From Helicobacteraceae bacterium (GTDB lineage: Bacteria > Campylobacterota > Campylobacteria > Campylobacterales > Sulfurimonadaceae): a stretch of 7,099 nucleotides of DNA. A program made the position numbers and the translations under genes. The stretch is from positions 1-7,099 of the forward strand of contig DAOWOG010000058.1 in assembly GCA_030642185.1 (NCBI GenBank). Direction: 5' to 3'. How positions within the stretch are numbered: position 1 is the first letter of the stretch; the number at the start of each line of letters is the position of its first letter. The notes under the pieces are model-generated. The model saw only the letters and a program-made list of their open reading frames with translations, was not told where the DNA came from and searched no databases. This document shows positions 1 to 6,010 of this stretch, in pieces.

Positions 1-497
1 GTCAGACGCGCTCCACAGTAGTCTTCGATAATATCCATCAGGTATTCACGTTCACGGAAAGCGTAAAGAAATACCGTCATGGCACCGACATCGAGTGCCG
101 TTGTCGCCAACCAGAAAAGGTGTGACATCAAACGGTTCAATTCGAGAAGCATCATACGGATAACTTTAGCACGGCGCGGCACTTCCAGACCGATCAGCTT
201 TTCAACCGCCAGTGCAAAGCCATAGTTATTGGAGCTTGAAGCGATGTAGTCCATACGGTCAGTGGTCGGCATGAATTCATTGTAGATCATATTTTCAGCC
301 ATCTTCTCCATACCGCGGTGAAGATACCCGACATCCGGATGCGCTTTGACAATCTCTTCTTGCTGCAGGTGCAGCATCAGACGCAGCTGTCCGTGAGCCG
401 ACGGGTGCTGCGGTCCGAAGTTCAGGATCAATTCATTATCATCACGTTCAAACGTAATATTTTCAAAAAACGGTCTTAATCTATTTTTCTGTTGCAT
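1..497 (-). CDS. nuoD: NADH-quinone oxidoreductase subunit D (NuoD), N-terminal part, cut by window edge
   Basis: This is the 49-kDa-type subunit of respiratory complex I, a peripheral-arm protein that with NuoB lines the quinone-reduction site. About 165 codons are visible from an ATG at 497; the C-terminal part lies beyond the left edge. The translation carries the family's N-terminal signature [15 protein letters not shown] near residue 30, then the HRGMEK motif and the stretch around MPTTDRMDY, all highly conserved in NuoD and related to the large subunit of [NiFe] hydrogenases. The start lies 8 nt after the nuoC stop, with an AAGG/AGG-type ribosome site overlapping the end of nuoC, so it should be translated as part of the nuoA-D message. 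nuoC and nuoD are separate here, unlike the fused NuoCD of E. coli. No frameshift is seen in the visible part. Confidence 0.97.
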   Translation of the reverse strand, partial: MQQKNRLRPFFENITFERDDNELILNFGPQHPSAHGQLRLMLHLQQEEIVKAHPDVGYLHRGMEKMAENMIYNEFMPTTDRMDYIASSSNNYGFALAVEKLIGLEVPRRAKVIRMMLLELNRLMSHLFWLATTALDVGAMTVFLYAFREREYLMDIIEDYCGARL

Positions 498-505
498 GAC
501 CTGCC

Positions 506-1312
506 TTATCTATCTCTGTCGCTGATCACGACAGACTCTTCTAGGTTAAATTTTTCAATTAAAAATACACCGCCCTCTTCCTGCGGCAAAGGACTTGCAT
601 CCGGTTCGCCTTCAGAGATGTCTGCTCCATACGGAACTTCATGTCCCAGGTGAGAAAAACGTTTGGTGTCATAACGGTCAACCGCTGCACTGTCACGGAT
701 TTCCGGTCCGATAACATCTCTGGCCTCTTTTCCAAAAATCTTGTCTACTTCGTACCAGGATGCAAATTCGTCTCCCTGTAACGGATACGTTTTAAGCAGC
801 GGATAGCCTTCCCAGTCATCCGGCATCAAAATACGTTTGAAGAATGGGTGATTGTTGACTTTGATGCCGAACATATCGTACATCTCACGCTCTGACCAGT
901 CTGCCGAACGAAAAAGCTTTTCAACACTCTCAACGGCTTGATTTTCTTCAATGAAACACTTCACGCGAATACGTTTGCGCTTATTCATGCTGAGCATCTG
1001 ATAAAAAACTTCAAATCCACCCTTGTCAGCCAACCAGTCAATGGCACTCATTTCTGAAAGCTGTGTATATTCAAGCTGTTCTTTCATCAATTTCAATACA
1101 TTGAAATTGTCTTCAGGCTCGATATAAACCACCATCTGTTCAACCTGAATATATGCTTCAAGGACTTCATACTCTGCCTTGATAGCTTCCAGGTCAGCGG
1201 TAAATACCTCATCATCGGATACATCAAATTTCGGAACCTGCGGTGCTACCCAGAAACGGTCTGTATAGTAGGCTTTTTTCTGAACATCGTCTTTTGGCGT
1301 ATAACGTCTCAT
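506..1312 (-). CDS. nuoC: NADH-quinone oxidoreductase subunit C (NuoC, 30-kDa subunit)
   Basis: This is a peripheral-arm subunit of complex I that packs against NuoD and NuoB and carries no cofactor. The 268-residue product has the 30-kDa subunit signature [10 protein letters not shown] at residues 141-150, followed by [18 protein letters not shown] at about 161-178. In the last block the common PLRKDYPL is varied to PLLKTYPL. The protein is longer than the roughly 200-residue NuoC of many Proteobacteria. It has an N-terminal extension (residues 1-40, rich in charged and aromatic residues) and a tail of about 90 residues after the signature, ending in acidic and hydrophobic stretches. Long NuoC proteins are, to my knowledge, usual in Campylobacterota. 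The ATG shares its A with the nuoB stop (TAATG), implying coupled translation, and the next gene is nuoD. Confidence 0.97.
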   Translation of the reverse strand: MRRYTPKDDVQKKAYYTDRFWVAPQVPKFDVSDDEVFTADLEAIKAEYEVLEAYIQVEQMVVYIEPEDNFNVLKLMKEQLEYTQLSEMSAIDWLADKGGFEVFYQMLSMNKRKRIRVKCFIEENQAVESVEKLFRSADWSEREMYDMFGIKVNNHPFFKRILMPDDWEGYPLLKTYPLQGDEFASWYEVDKIFGKEARDVIGPEIRDSAAVDRYDTKRFSHLGHEVPYGADISEGEPDASPLPQEEGGVFLIEKFNLEESVVISDRDR

Positions 1313-1821
1313 TACATCAACCTTTTCGGTTTTTGTGATTTATCCGCTTTTTCACGACGAATCTTTTTCTGCAGCATCATTACCGCATACTGCAGTGTCT
1401 CCGGACGCGGTGCGCAACCGGGAAGGTAAAGGTCAACCGGGATAACACGGTCAACACCCTGCACCGTTGCATACGTGTTGAACATACCGCCGGTATTGGC
1501 GCATGAACCCATAGAGATAACCCATTTCGGCTCCGTCATCTGATCATATAGACGACGGATAAACTCCGCATGCTTTTTCGTAAGCGTACCGGCAACGATC
1601 ATGATATCAGCCTGACGCGGCGAAGAACGAAATATCGTACCGAAACGGTCGAAGTCATATCGCGAAGCACCGGATGCCATCATCTCGATACCGCAGCAGG
1701 CCAAGCCGTAAGTCAAGGCCCAAAGAGAGTTCGAACGCCCCCAGTTTACAACTTTATCTACCGATGTCAATGCAACCGGAAGACCGCCGTTTTGTGTAAA
1801 ATTTACTTGATGCTGTGCCAT
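1312..1821 (-). CDS. nuoB: NADH-quinone oxidoreductase subunit B (NuoB), N2 iron-sulfur cluster protein
   Basis: NuoB (PSST/20-kDa type) holds the terminal [4Fe-4S] cluster N2, which passes electrons to quinone at the NuoB/NuoD interface. The 169-residue product keeps all four expected ligands: the tandem Cys42-Cys43 in GLACCGIEM, Cys107 in [10 protein letters not shown], and Cys136 in LPGCAPRPE. The segment [11 protein letters not shown] (51-61) is the conserved loop near the quinone pocket. The C-terminus is a short basic tail ([15 protein letters not shown]) of the sort seen in many NuoB proteins. The ATG at 1821 lies inside the end of nuoA, a 19-nt overlap in another frame. It is preceded by AAGGAG about 7 nt upstream, a strong Shine-Dalgarno site, so this start is well supported. 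The stop shares a base with the nuoC start. Confidence 0.98.
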   Translation of the reverse strand: MAQHQVNFTQNGGLPVALTSVDKVVNWGRSNSLWALTYGLACCGIEMMASGASRYDFDRFGTIFRSSPRQADIMIVAGTLTKKHAEFIRRLYDQMTEPKWVISMGSCANTGGMFNTYATVQGVDRVIPVDLYLPGCAPRPETLQYAVMMLQKKIRREKADKSQKPKRLM

Positions 1822-2192
1822 TCAAGCGCTCCTTTTTTCCAAGCATAAATAAAACCGATTGTCAGCAAGAGAATAAACAAAAGCATCTCTGCGAAACCAA
1901 ACCATCCGAGTAGTTTAAAGTCAACTGCCCATGGGAACATAAAGACGATCTCTACATCAAACAGTAAAAATAACAGCGCGAACAGATAAAACTGAGGCGA
2001 AATCCTATTTGGCTGCTTGGTTACCTCGGGACCACACTCATAAATAGAGAGCTTGATCTTTTCAGTATCCTTTGCTGCCAGTGCCCGGCTGACCAGTCGT
2101 GCAGCAATAGTCGTTGCATAAAATGCACCAAATGTGAGGACAAAGAGTATAAATACTCCAAAATACGGATTAGCGACATGCATGTGTTCCAT
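1803..2192 (-). CDS. nuoA: NADH-quinone oxidoreductase subunit A (NuoA), membrane subunit
   Basis: NuoA is a small three-helix membrane subunit of complex I at the base of the peripheral arm. The 129-residue product shows three hydrophobic segments at about 10-33, 68-89 and 98-118. The conserved loop between helices 1 and 2 holds YECGPE (51-56), whose Cys is accessible only in some states in studied homologs. Helix 2 contains FDVE (78-81), where the acidic residues are a family hallmark. The C-terminal WKKGALEW is also typical. The ATG at 2192 follows AAGGA with about 9 nt spacing; an in-frame ATG three codons later is a possible alternative. This is the first gene of the nuo operon, and the 248-bp spacer upstream carries a promoter-like sequence and two inverted repeats. 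Its 3' end overlaps nuoB by 19 nt. Confidence 0.98.
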   Translation of the reverse strand: MEHMHVANPYFGVFILFVLTFGAFYATTIAARLVSRALAAKDTEKIKLSIYECGPEVTKQPNRISPQFYLFALLFLLFDVEIVFMFPWAVDFKLLGWFGFAEMLLFILLLTIGFIYAWKKGALEWHSIK

Positions 2193-2230
2193 AAAGACCC
2201 ATCCTTTTCTTCTTGTTTACAATTACCGTC

Positions 2231-2252
2231 AAACAGCGATATTCAGCTGTTT
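2231..2252 (-). promoter_or_regulatory. Stem-loop in the putative nuoA leader
   Basis: A perfect 7-bp inverted repeat, AAACAGC (2231-2237) and GCTGTTT (2246-2252), encloses an 8-nt loop. It ends 38 nt before the nuoA ATG, inside the leader if transcription starts from the TATATT box upstream. No T-run follows it on the minus strand, so it does not look like a terminator. It may act as a 5' mRNA stabiliser or an operator; the role is inference. Confidence 0.4.
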
Positions 2253-2290
2253 CAAGGCAGTATCATTTTTATGAAAAAACAGTTACTAGA

Positions 2291-2299
2291 AATATAACA
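2291..2299 (-). promoter_or_regulatory. Likely nuoA promoter, extended -10 box
   Basis: Read on the minus strand this is TGTTATATT, an extended -10 element (TG-N-TATATT) preceded by a T-rich tract. The predicted transcription start is near 2284, giving a leader of about 92 nt. The -35 region at the expected spacing (CTTTCG) is a poor match, as is common for Campylobacterota housekeeping promoters, which depend on the -10 box and upstream AT periodicity. The call rests on sequence similarity alone. Confidence 0.45.
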
Positions 2300-2334
2300 A
2301 AAAGAGGATTAAACGAAAGTGTTATGAAAAAGAT

Positions 2335-2356
2335 TTTGTGAATGGCCTGTCACAAA
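2335..2356. promoter_or_regulatory. 22-bp inverted repeat TTTGTGA-N8-TCACAAA
   Basis: The two 7-bp arms are perfect, and the GGCC in the centre is also symmetric. The TGTGA/TCACA half-sites resemble those of CRP/FNR-family operators, but the spacer is 8 nt rather than CRP's usual 6. It lies about 40 bp upstream of the nuoA -10 box. On the minus strand it is followed three bases later by a short T-run (ATCTTTTTC), so it could instead be a weak intrinsic terminator for the ATPase gene, whose stop is 85 nt upstream. Only two of the seven stem pairs are G-C. The two readings cannot be separated from sequence alone. Confidence 0.4.
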
Positions 2357-2440
2357 TGGGAACAGATGGTATTTTAGTGATAGAAAGAGATGTGTAGAAA
2401 AGTAATTCTTTGCGATGGAGTATTTTTTCCGGAGGAGCCC

Positions 2441-4174
2441 TTAACTCAAAAATCCCATCGATTTTTCACTGTCGAAATTGCCCCGCTTCTCTTTTTCTAT
2501 TTCAGCAATAAAATCATTCATCCCGAAAAGCGGTTCATCCGTTGTGGCAACTGCATAGGCAGTATTTTTAATGATCAGATTAATCTGACCTCCGGTAAGG
2601 TCGTATTTGGCTATTTTTTCAATGCTGAACTCCTCTTCATAAGGGGCGTCTTTCGGAAGCATCTTGCTCCAGAGCTCAATTCGTTGATCGAAATTCGGCT
2701 TTTTGAATTCAATTTTATAATTAAAACGACGCGAAAATGCCACATCAATATTTTCAAGCAGATTAGTGGTGGCAATCAAAATACCTTTAAAAGACTCAAT
2801 CTGCTCCAAAAAAATGTTTTGCATCTGGTTATGCATCTGATCTGCACTGCTGTTAACACCGGATGAACGAGAACTCAAAAACTGATCTGCTTCATTGAGC
2901 AGTAAAATAGGCTCTGTCTTTGTCTTATCGGTCAAATCATAATAGGTGTCAAAAATTTTACGCACATTTTTTTCGCTCTCTCCGACATACATAGAAAGAA
3001 TTTTCGAACAGTCAAAACTGAGAACCTGACGCTTAAGTGACTTTGCCAGAGAGTATGCGGTCATCGTTTTCCCTGTCCCGGGAGGGCCATGAAAAATAAT
3101 ACGTGCATCAATACCCTGCTTTTTCTCTTTAATACCCCATTTAATCAGGTAGGCAACGACTTCTCTGTCCATCTGATGCATCAGATTGTTGAGGGTCTCA
3201 TGCGTTTTTGGGTTCAAGACCACATCCTCAAGAGAAGTCACCGGATCAATCAGTTCAAAAAGGTCCTGTTCTTTAATCAGCATATTGAGTTTAAGTTTAT
3301 GCACCTTTTTTTTCTTTTGCGGATGCATAATCCCCTGAAGTACCTCATCAACAATATAAAATGCCCGTGAAATACCGCCAAAAGGACTCAGCATCTCTTC
3401 ATAATCAATGATCTCATCACTGACAAGACGTGCCCCGTCTTCAAGAAGCGAACGGTTCTTGATCCGCTCATACTCATCAAAGCTGATCAGATCAATCAAT
3501 GCATTCATCTCGCGCAGGCTGTTATCACCCGCACTGTACTCCTCTTTCAGGAGGGCAAGAAAAATCACCTGCTCTTTTTCATCCAGCTTTTTCTGTTTGA
3601 AAAAACGATCCAATACAACATTTTCAGAGGTCTCTGCAATCCTCTCTTCAATTCGTTTTTCCAGGAGTTCAAGTTTATTCTGAATACGATTGATACCCAA
3701 AGACTGTTCATGACCGTTGTGCCGGATAGCACTCATTTTTTGATACAGTTCAATACGAAAAAACTGGTCCTGAAGATACTCAAGATGATCGGCATAGGGT
3801 TTTACTTCCGGAAGCGTCATCTCCAAAGAGCCCTCTTCCAGAAGTTTTAAAAATACCGATGTCAAAGTGACTGCGGTATTCAACAGTTCAAGATACGAAA
3901 CTTCACTGACTTTCAGCGGTGTAAAACTCTGCTGTGAGATCCACCCCAATTCCAGTAAAGTTTTGATACTTCCAAGATGATCCAGATAGCCATAATTTTC
4001 ATTGCCGTAAAGCTCGGTCAGCAACTCTGTGACCATCGACTCTTCCTGAGCATTGATAAATCTCCGAGCCATCAACTGAAGCACTTTTGCTTCCTCTGCT
4101 TCACACTTAAGCTGCGCAAAGATCTCCGTCTGCTCTACATTTTTATTTTCAATAAAATCAACCAGATATTTCAA
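2441..4174 (-). CDS. AAA+ ATPase with unrecognised helical N-terminal region
   Basis: The 577-residue protein has a C-terminal AAA+ module with Walker A GPPGTGKT at 363-370 and a Walker B variant PILLLNEAD at 422-430, where Asn427 takes the usual Asp position and Glu428 remains. Sensor 1 is IATTN with Asn471, the arginine-finger pair is SRRF (Arg482-Arg483), and the lid has a TGGQI sensor-2 region near 527-531. NEAD-type Walker B motifs are known in some bacterial Cdc48-like ATPases, so activity is plausible. Residues 1-300 are charged, mostly helical by composition, with coiled-coil-like stretches (about 160-185) and a KKKK patch at 287-290. I recognise no domain there. No signal peptide or membrane segment is evident, so it is likely cytoplasmic. 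The start is TTG: an in-frame TAA lies two codons upstream and GAAGAG sits 8 nt before it. The substrate is unknown; remodelling of a protein complex is a family-level guess. Confidence 0.85.
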   Translation of the reverse strand: MKYLVDFIENKNVEQTEIFAQLKCEAEEAKVLQLMARRFINAQEESMVTELLTELYGNENYGYLDHLGSIKTLLELGWISQQSFTPLKVSEVSYLELLNTAVTLTSVFLKLLEEGSLEMTLPEVKPYADHLEYLQDQFFRIELYQKMSAIRHNGHEQSLGINRIQNKLELLEKRIEERIAETSENVVLDRFFKQKKLDEKEQVIFLALLKEEYSAGDNSLREMNALIDLISFDEYERIKNRSLLEDGARLVSDEIIDYEEMLSPFGGISRAFYIVDEVLQGIMHPQKKKKVHKLKLNMLIKEQDLFELIDPVTSLEDVVLNPKTHETLNNLMHQMDREVVAYLIKWGIKEKKQGIDARIIFHGPPGTGKTMTAYSLAKSLKRQVLSFDCSKILSMYVGESEKNVRKIFDTYYDLTDKTKTEPILLLNEADQFLSSRSSGVNSSADQMHNQMQNIFLEQIESFKGILIATTNLLENIDVAFSRRFNYKIEFKKPNFDQRIELWSKMLPKDAPYEEEFSIEKIAKYDLTGGQINLIIKNTAYAVATTDEPLFGMNDFIAEIEKEKRGNFDSEKSMGFLS

Positions 4175-4191
4175 CTGTTATACTCTTCTTT
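4168..4191. repeat. 24-bp direct repeat, copy at the ATPase start
   Basis: This copy is identical to 4285-4308, at an offset of 117 bp. It contains the TTG start of the ATPase gene and its ribosome site GAAGAG. The match ends at 4167 (t, against c at 4284) and at 4192 (t, against g at 4309). It abuts an eight-base T-run (4189-4196), so the exact right boundary is slightly ambiguous. Confidence 0.95.
4183..4188 (-). promoter_or_regulatory. Ribosome binding site deciding the ATPase TTG start
   Basis: Read on the minus strand this is GAAGAG, preceded by an A-rich tract and 8 nt before the TTG at 4174-4172. An in-frame TAA two codons before TTG excludes any earlier start. The next in-frame ATG is about 35 codons in and would remove the conserved-looking N-terminus. 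The identical hexamer occurs in the ligase's last codons, consistent with the original coupled arrangement. Confidence 0.55.
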
Positions 4192-4284
4192 TTTTTATTA
4201 CGGCAAACGAACTCGTCCGTTCACCTACGTTGACACTGAGTCCTCTGCAGCAGAGAGCTCACGTGCAGTAAACCGCACTAAATC
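4192..4284. mobile_element. 93-bp MITE-like insertion between 24-bp direct repeats
   Basis: This non-coding segment separates the ligase stop from the ATPase start. Near its ends are imperfect inverted repeats, TTTATTACGG (4194-4203) and the complement of TTTAGTGCGG (4273-4282). They match at 8 of 10 positions and each lies exactly 2 bp inside the direct repeat. Three stem-loops fill the interior: 4206-4221, 4237-4261 (CTCTG/CAGAG stem extended by TGAG/CTCA) and 4263-4278 (six-pair stem with a TTTA loop on the minus-strand RNA). About 48% of its bases are G+C. No transposase is encoded, so any movement would need help from elsewhere. A 24-bp duplication is longer than most target-site duplications, so a replication-slippage or deletion-relic origin is also possible. 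No known family is recognised. Confidence 0.5.
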
Positions 4285-4308
4285 ATTTCAACTGTTATAC
4301 TCTTCTTT
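4285..4308. repeat. 24-bp direct repeat, copy at the ligase stop
   Basis: This copy encodes the last seven codons of the ligase (KEEYNS and stop) plus three following bases, and is identical to 4168-4191. Because this copy is constrained by the ligase reading frame, it is probably the original and the ATPase-side copy the duplicate, or the two arose together on insertion. In the collapsed arrangement the TGA stop would overlap the ATPase TTG as TTGA. Confidence 0.95.
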
Positions 4309-5847
4309 GAGAACTCGTTTCAGGACTTTTCCTGTTGCCGTTTTAGGCAGTTCATCGACAAAGCTCACTGTTTTCGGAAGCTTGAAGTTTGCCAGTTCTG
4401 TTTTTAGCGCAGCTTTCACCTCATGCTCGGTCGGCTTGCTTTCAAGGTCATCTTCAAGCTCAATAAATGCGATCGGCACTTCACCGCTTTTAGGATCGGC
4501 AATACCGATGACGGCAGCCGCCTTGACATATTCCAGCTTCATCAGTTCTTCTTCGATCTCACGCGGATAGATATTGATCCCTTTGGAGATGATAAGGTCT
4601 TTCATACGATCTACAATATAAATATAATTGTCTTCATCCATTTTTCCAAGATCCCCGCTGCGGAGCCAGCCGTTGATGATCGTCTCTTTAGTCGCTTCGG
4701 GGCGGTTAAGATAACCCATCATAACACCGTCACCTTTGATGATGATTTCACCAACTTGACCGCGAGGCACTTCCAGTAACTCGTCATCCACAATTTTAAT
4801 CTCATAGCCAGGCAGGGCTTTACCGATGGAGAGTACTTTTTGATGATCAAGAGGATTGACCGCTGCTGCCGGAGAATTCTCGCTTAATCCGTACCCCTCA
4901 ATCATATGGGCCCGCTTAAAAATATTATCAAACTTATTCAGGGTATCTTCACTCAGTGCCGAAGCGCCTGAAATAAACAGACGGATATTGTTAAACCAGA
5001 GAAAATACCATGGCAGTTTTGCACGGATAAGGGCATTATAGATATCCGGAACACCCAGAAAAACCGTTACACGTTTCAGCAGCGCCTGTTTGATGATATT
5101 ACTGAAAGGAAGCAGTTTTCGTACGATAACCATCGATGATTGAGTAAAAAACGGCATAAGCGTCATGACGGTGAAAGTAAAGGAGTGAAACATCGGAAGA
5201 TAGACGATAAAACGGTCTTTTTCACTGATATCAAACACTTGCTGTCCGCCGACCATATTGGAAAAAAGATTGCGGTAGCTCATCATGGCACCTTTGGGTT
5301 TTCCCGTAGTGCCGGAGGTATAAAAAATGATAGCAGGATCATCCAGTTTCATCAAAGTGGTCTGCTCTTCAATATGCGGTTGAATATTTGTCACTTCGTC
5401 AAACATAATATTCGCATCATTTAAAATCGGTGCCGTATCTATCCAGACCATCTTTTCAAGGCTTGCAACGTTGGAGAGCAGATCTTTTGTCTCTTTAAGA
5501 AACTGATTGGAAGTGAGCAGCAGTTTTGCCTCTGCATCATTAAGTATATACTCCAGTTCTTTGGCTTTCAGCATGTTGTTGACCGGAATGACAACCGCAC
5601 CTATCTTCGTAGCCGCAAAAACCGTTATAATAAATTCTTCGGAGTTGGGTGCGATCAATGCAACCCGATTTCCCTTTTGCACCCCGGCAATCTCTAAAAA
5701 ACGTGCAAAAGCATCCACTTTTTTCAAAAACTGCTGATAGGTCACCTTCTCTTCATCAATAAAAATGACCGTTTTATCCCCGACAGAAGCTGCATTGGTT
5801 TCGAGCATCTGATAAAAATTCTGATATGGGTAGTGCAGTGTTTCCAT
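4288..5847 (-). CDS. AMP-forming acyl-CoA ligase (long-chain fatty acid-CoA ligase type)
   Basis: This ANL-superfamily adenylate-forming enzyme activates a carboxylate with ATP to an acyl-AMP and then an acyl-CoA thioester. The 519-residue length is usual. Motifs are complete: P-loop YTSGTTGKPKG at 176-186, PMFHSF at 218-223, YGLSE at 319-323, RSGDLG with Asp399 at 396-401, the hinge-region DRMKDLIISKGINIYPREIEE from 413 with Arg414, and the C-terminal PKTATGK with catalytic Lys507. The pattern resembles bacterial FadD-like ligases, but chain length or an aromatic substrate cannot be read from sequence. No signal peptide is present; it is likely cytoplasmic or membrane-associated. The ATG at 5847 has AAAAGG 7 nt upstream. 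A FadL-type channel is divergently transcribed 163 bp away, supporting uptake coupled to activation. The last codons lie in a 24-bp direct repeat, and an AAA+ ATPase follows on the same strand. Confidence 0.93.
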   Translation of the reverse strand: METLHYPYQNFYQMLETNAASVGDKTVIFIDEEKVTYQQFLKKVDAFARFLEIAGVQKGNRVALIAPNSEEFIITVFAATKIGAVVIPVNNMLKAKELEYILNDAEAKLLLTSNQFLKETKDLLSNVASLEKMVWIDTAPILNDANIMFDEVTNIQPHIEEQTTLMKLDDPAIIFYTSGTTGKPKGAMMSYRNLFSNMVGGQQVFDISEKDRFIVYLPMFHSFTFTVMTLMPFFTQSSMVIVRKLLPFSNIIKQALLKRVTVFLGVPDIYNALIRAKLPWYFLWFNNIRLFISGASALSEDTLNKFDNIFKRAHMIEGYGLSENSPAAAVNPLDHQKVLSIGKALPGYEIKIVDDELLEVPRGQVGEIIIKGDGVMMGYLNRPEATKETIINGWLRSGDLGKMDEDNYIYIVDRMKDLIISKGINIYPREIEEELMKLEYVKAAAVIGIADPKSGEVPIAFIELEDDLESKPTEHEVKAALKTELANFKLPKTVSFVDELPKTATGKVLKRVLKEEYNS

Positions 5848-5856
5848 TTTCCAACC

Positions 5857-5876
5857 TTTTTAGAGCGCTTTAAAAA
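5857..5876. promoter_or_regulatory. 20-bp palindrome at the ligase ribosome site
   Basis: TTTTTAGAGCGCTTTAAAAA is symmetric at nine of ten base pairs; the only mismatched pair is 5863/5870. It overlaps the ligase Shine-Dalgarno (AAAAGG, 5855-5860) and starts 10 nt before the ATG. The A/T-only outer arms would make a weak RNA hairpin, so a repressor operator is the more natural reading. The binding protein is unknown. Confidence 0.4.
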
Positions 5877-5907
5877 CCCGAAAATGTTTCATTCAGGGTT
5901 TGTTGAG

Positions 5908-5926
5908 CTGTATTTGCCAAATATAG
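5908..5926. promoter_or_regulatory. 19-bp palindrome in the divergent promoter region
   Basis: CTGTATTTGCCAAATATAG has a perfect 13-bp core (TATTTG-C-CAAATA) and one mismatched pair (5910/5924). It sits centrally between the two divergent genes and overlaps a candidate ligase -10 box (TATATT, minus strand, 5920-5925). It is well placed as an operator able to affect both directions. This role is inference. Confidence 0.4.
5920..5925 (-). promoter_or_regulatory. Candidate -10 box for the ligase operon
   Basis: TATATT on the minus strand is the same hexamer as the nuoA -10 candidate. Transcription would start near 5913, giving a leader of about 66 nt. There is no convincing -35 element and no extended TG, so support is weak. 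Confidence 0.25.
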
Positions 5927-5971
5927 TAAATAATGTTATCTCAATTTACCTTATTTTAATAAGCATCTCTT

Positions 5972-5977
5972 TATAGT
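5972..5977 (+). promoter_or_regulatory. Candidate -10 box for the FadL-family gene
   Basis: TATAGT lies in an AT-rich tract, giving a predicted start near 5984 and a short leader of about 27 nt that includes the Shine-Dalgarno site. No strong -35 hexamer is visible. A second TATAGT at 5922-5927 is an alternative that would give a longer leader. Confidence 0.3.
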
Positions 5978-5997
5978 TGTTAGCAATTTGTTAACAA
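5977..5997. promoter_or_regulatory. 21-bp palindrome just upstream of the FadL-family gene
   Basis: The core GTTAGCAATTTGTTAAC (5979-5995) extends by two matching pairs on each side. Nine of ten pairs around a central base are complementary; the exception is 5983/5991. It begins at the end of the candidate -10 box and ends just before AAGGAG, so a bound protein would block transcription initiation. TetR-like repressors of lipid genes often use sites of this size, but the regulator is not identifiable here. Confidence 0.45.
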
Positions 5998-6003
5998 AAG
6001 GAG
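5998..6003 (+). promoter_or_regulatory. Strong Shine-Dalgarno site of the FadL-family gene
   Basis: AAGGAG lies 7 nt before the ATG at 6011 and fixes this start over the in-frame ATG at codon 8. Confidence 0.8.
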
Positions 6004-6010
6004 TGTATCC

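Noticed and set aside
1570..1848. Plus-strand open frame opposite nuoB
   Set aside because: Antisense to a strongly conserved gene. No motif or start signal.
2410..2445. Hairpin terminator directly after the ATPase stop
   Set aside because: Only a TCCGGA palindrome is present, and no adequate stem with a following T-run is seen on the minus strand.
2390..2866. Plus-strand open frame of 158 codons
   Set aside because: Mostly antisense to the ATPase C-terminus (lid and sensor region). Its composition and lack of motifs fit a shadow frame.
4189..4196. Eight-base T-run as a terminator or phase-variable tract
   Set aside because: On the transcribed minus strand it is an A-run, so it cannot serve as a terminator for the operon. 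It lies upstream of the ribosome site and outside any frame, so slippage would have little effect.
4192..4284. Possible short peptide or ligase read-through into the insertion (continuing in frame after the TGA)
   Set aside because: The frame stays open for only about 19 codons before a TAG and has no start signal. The sequence is better explained by its hairpin and inverted-repeat structure.
3977..4570. Plus-strand open frame of 197 codons spanning the insertion
   Set aside because: Antisense to both the ATPase start and the ligase C-terminus. The Ser-rich product is what complementing those codons gives. No ribosome site supports it.
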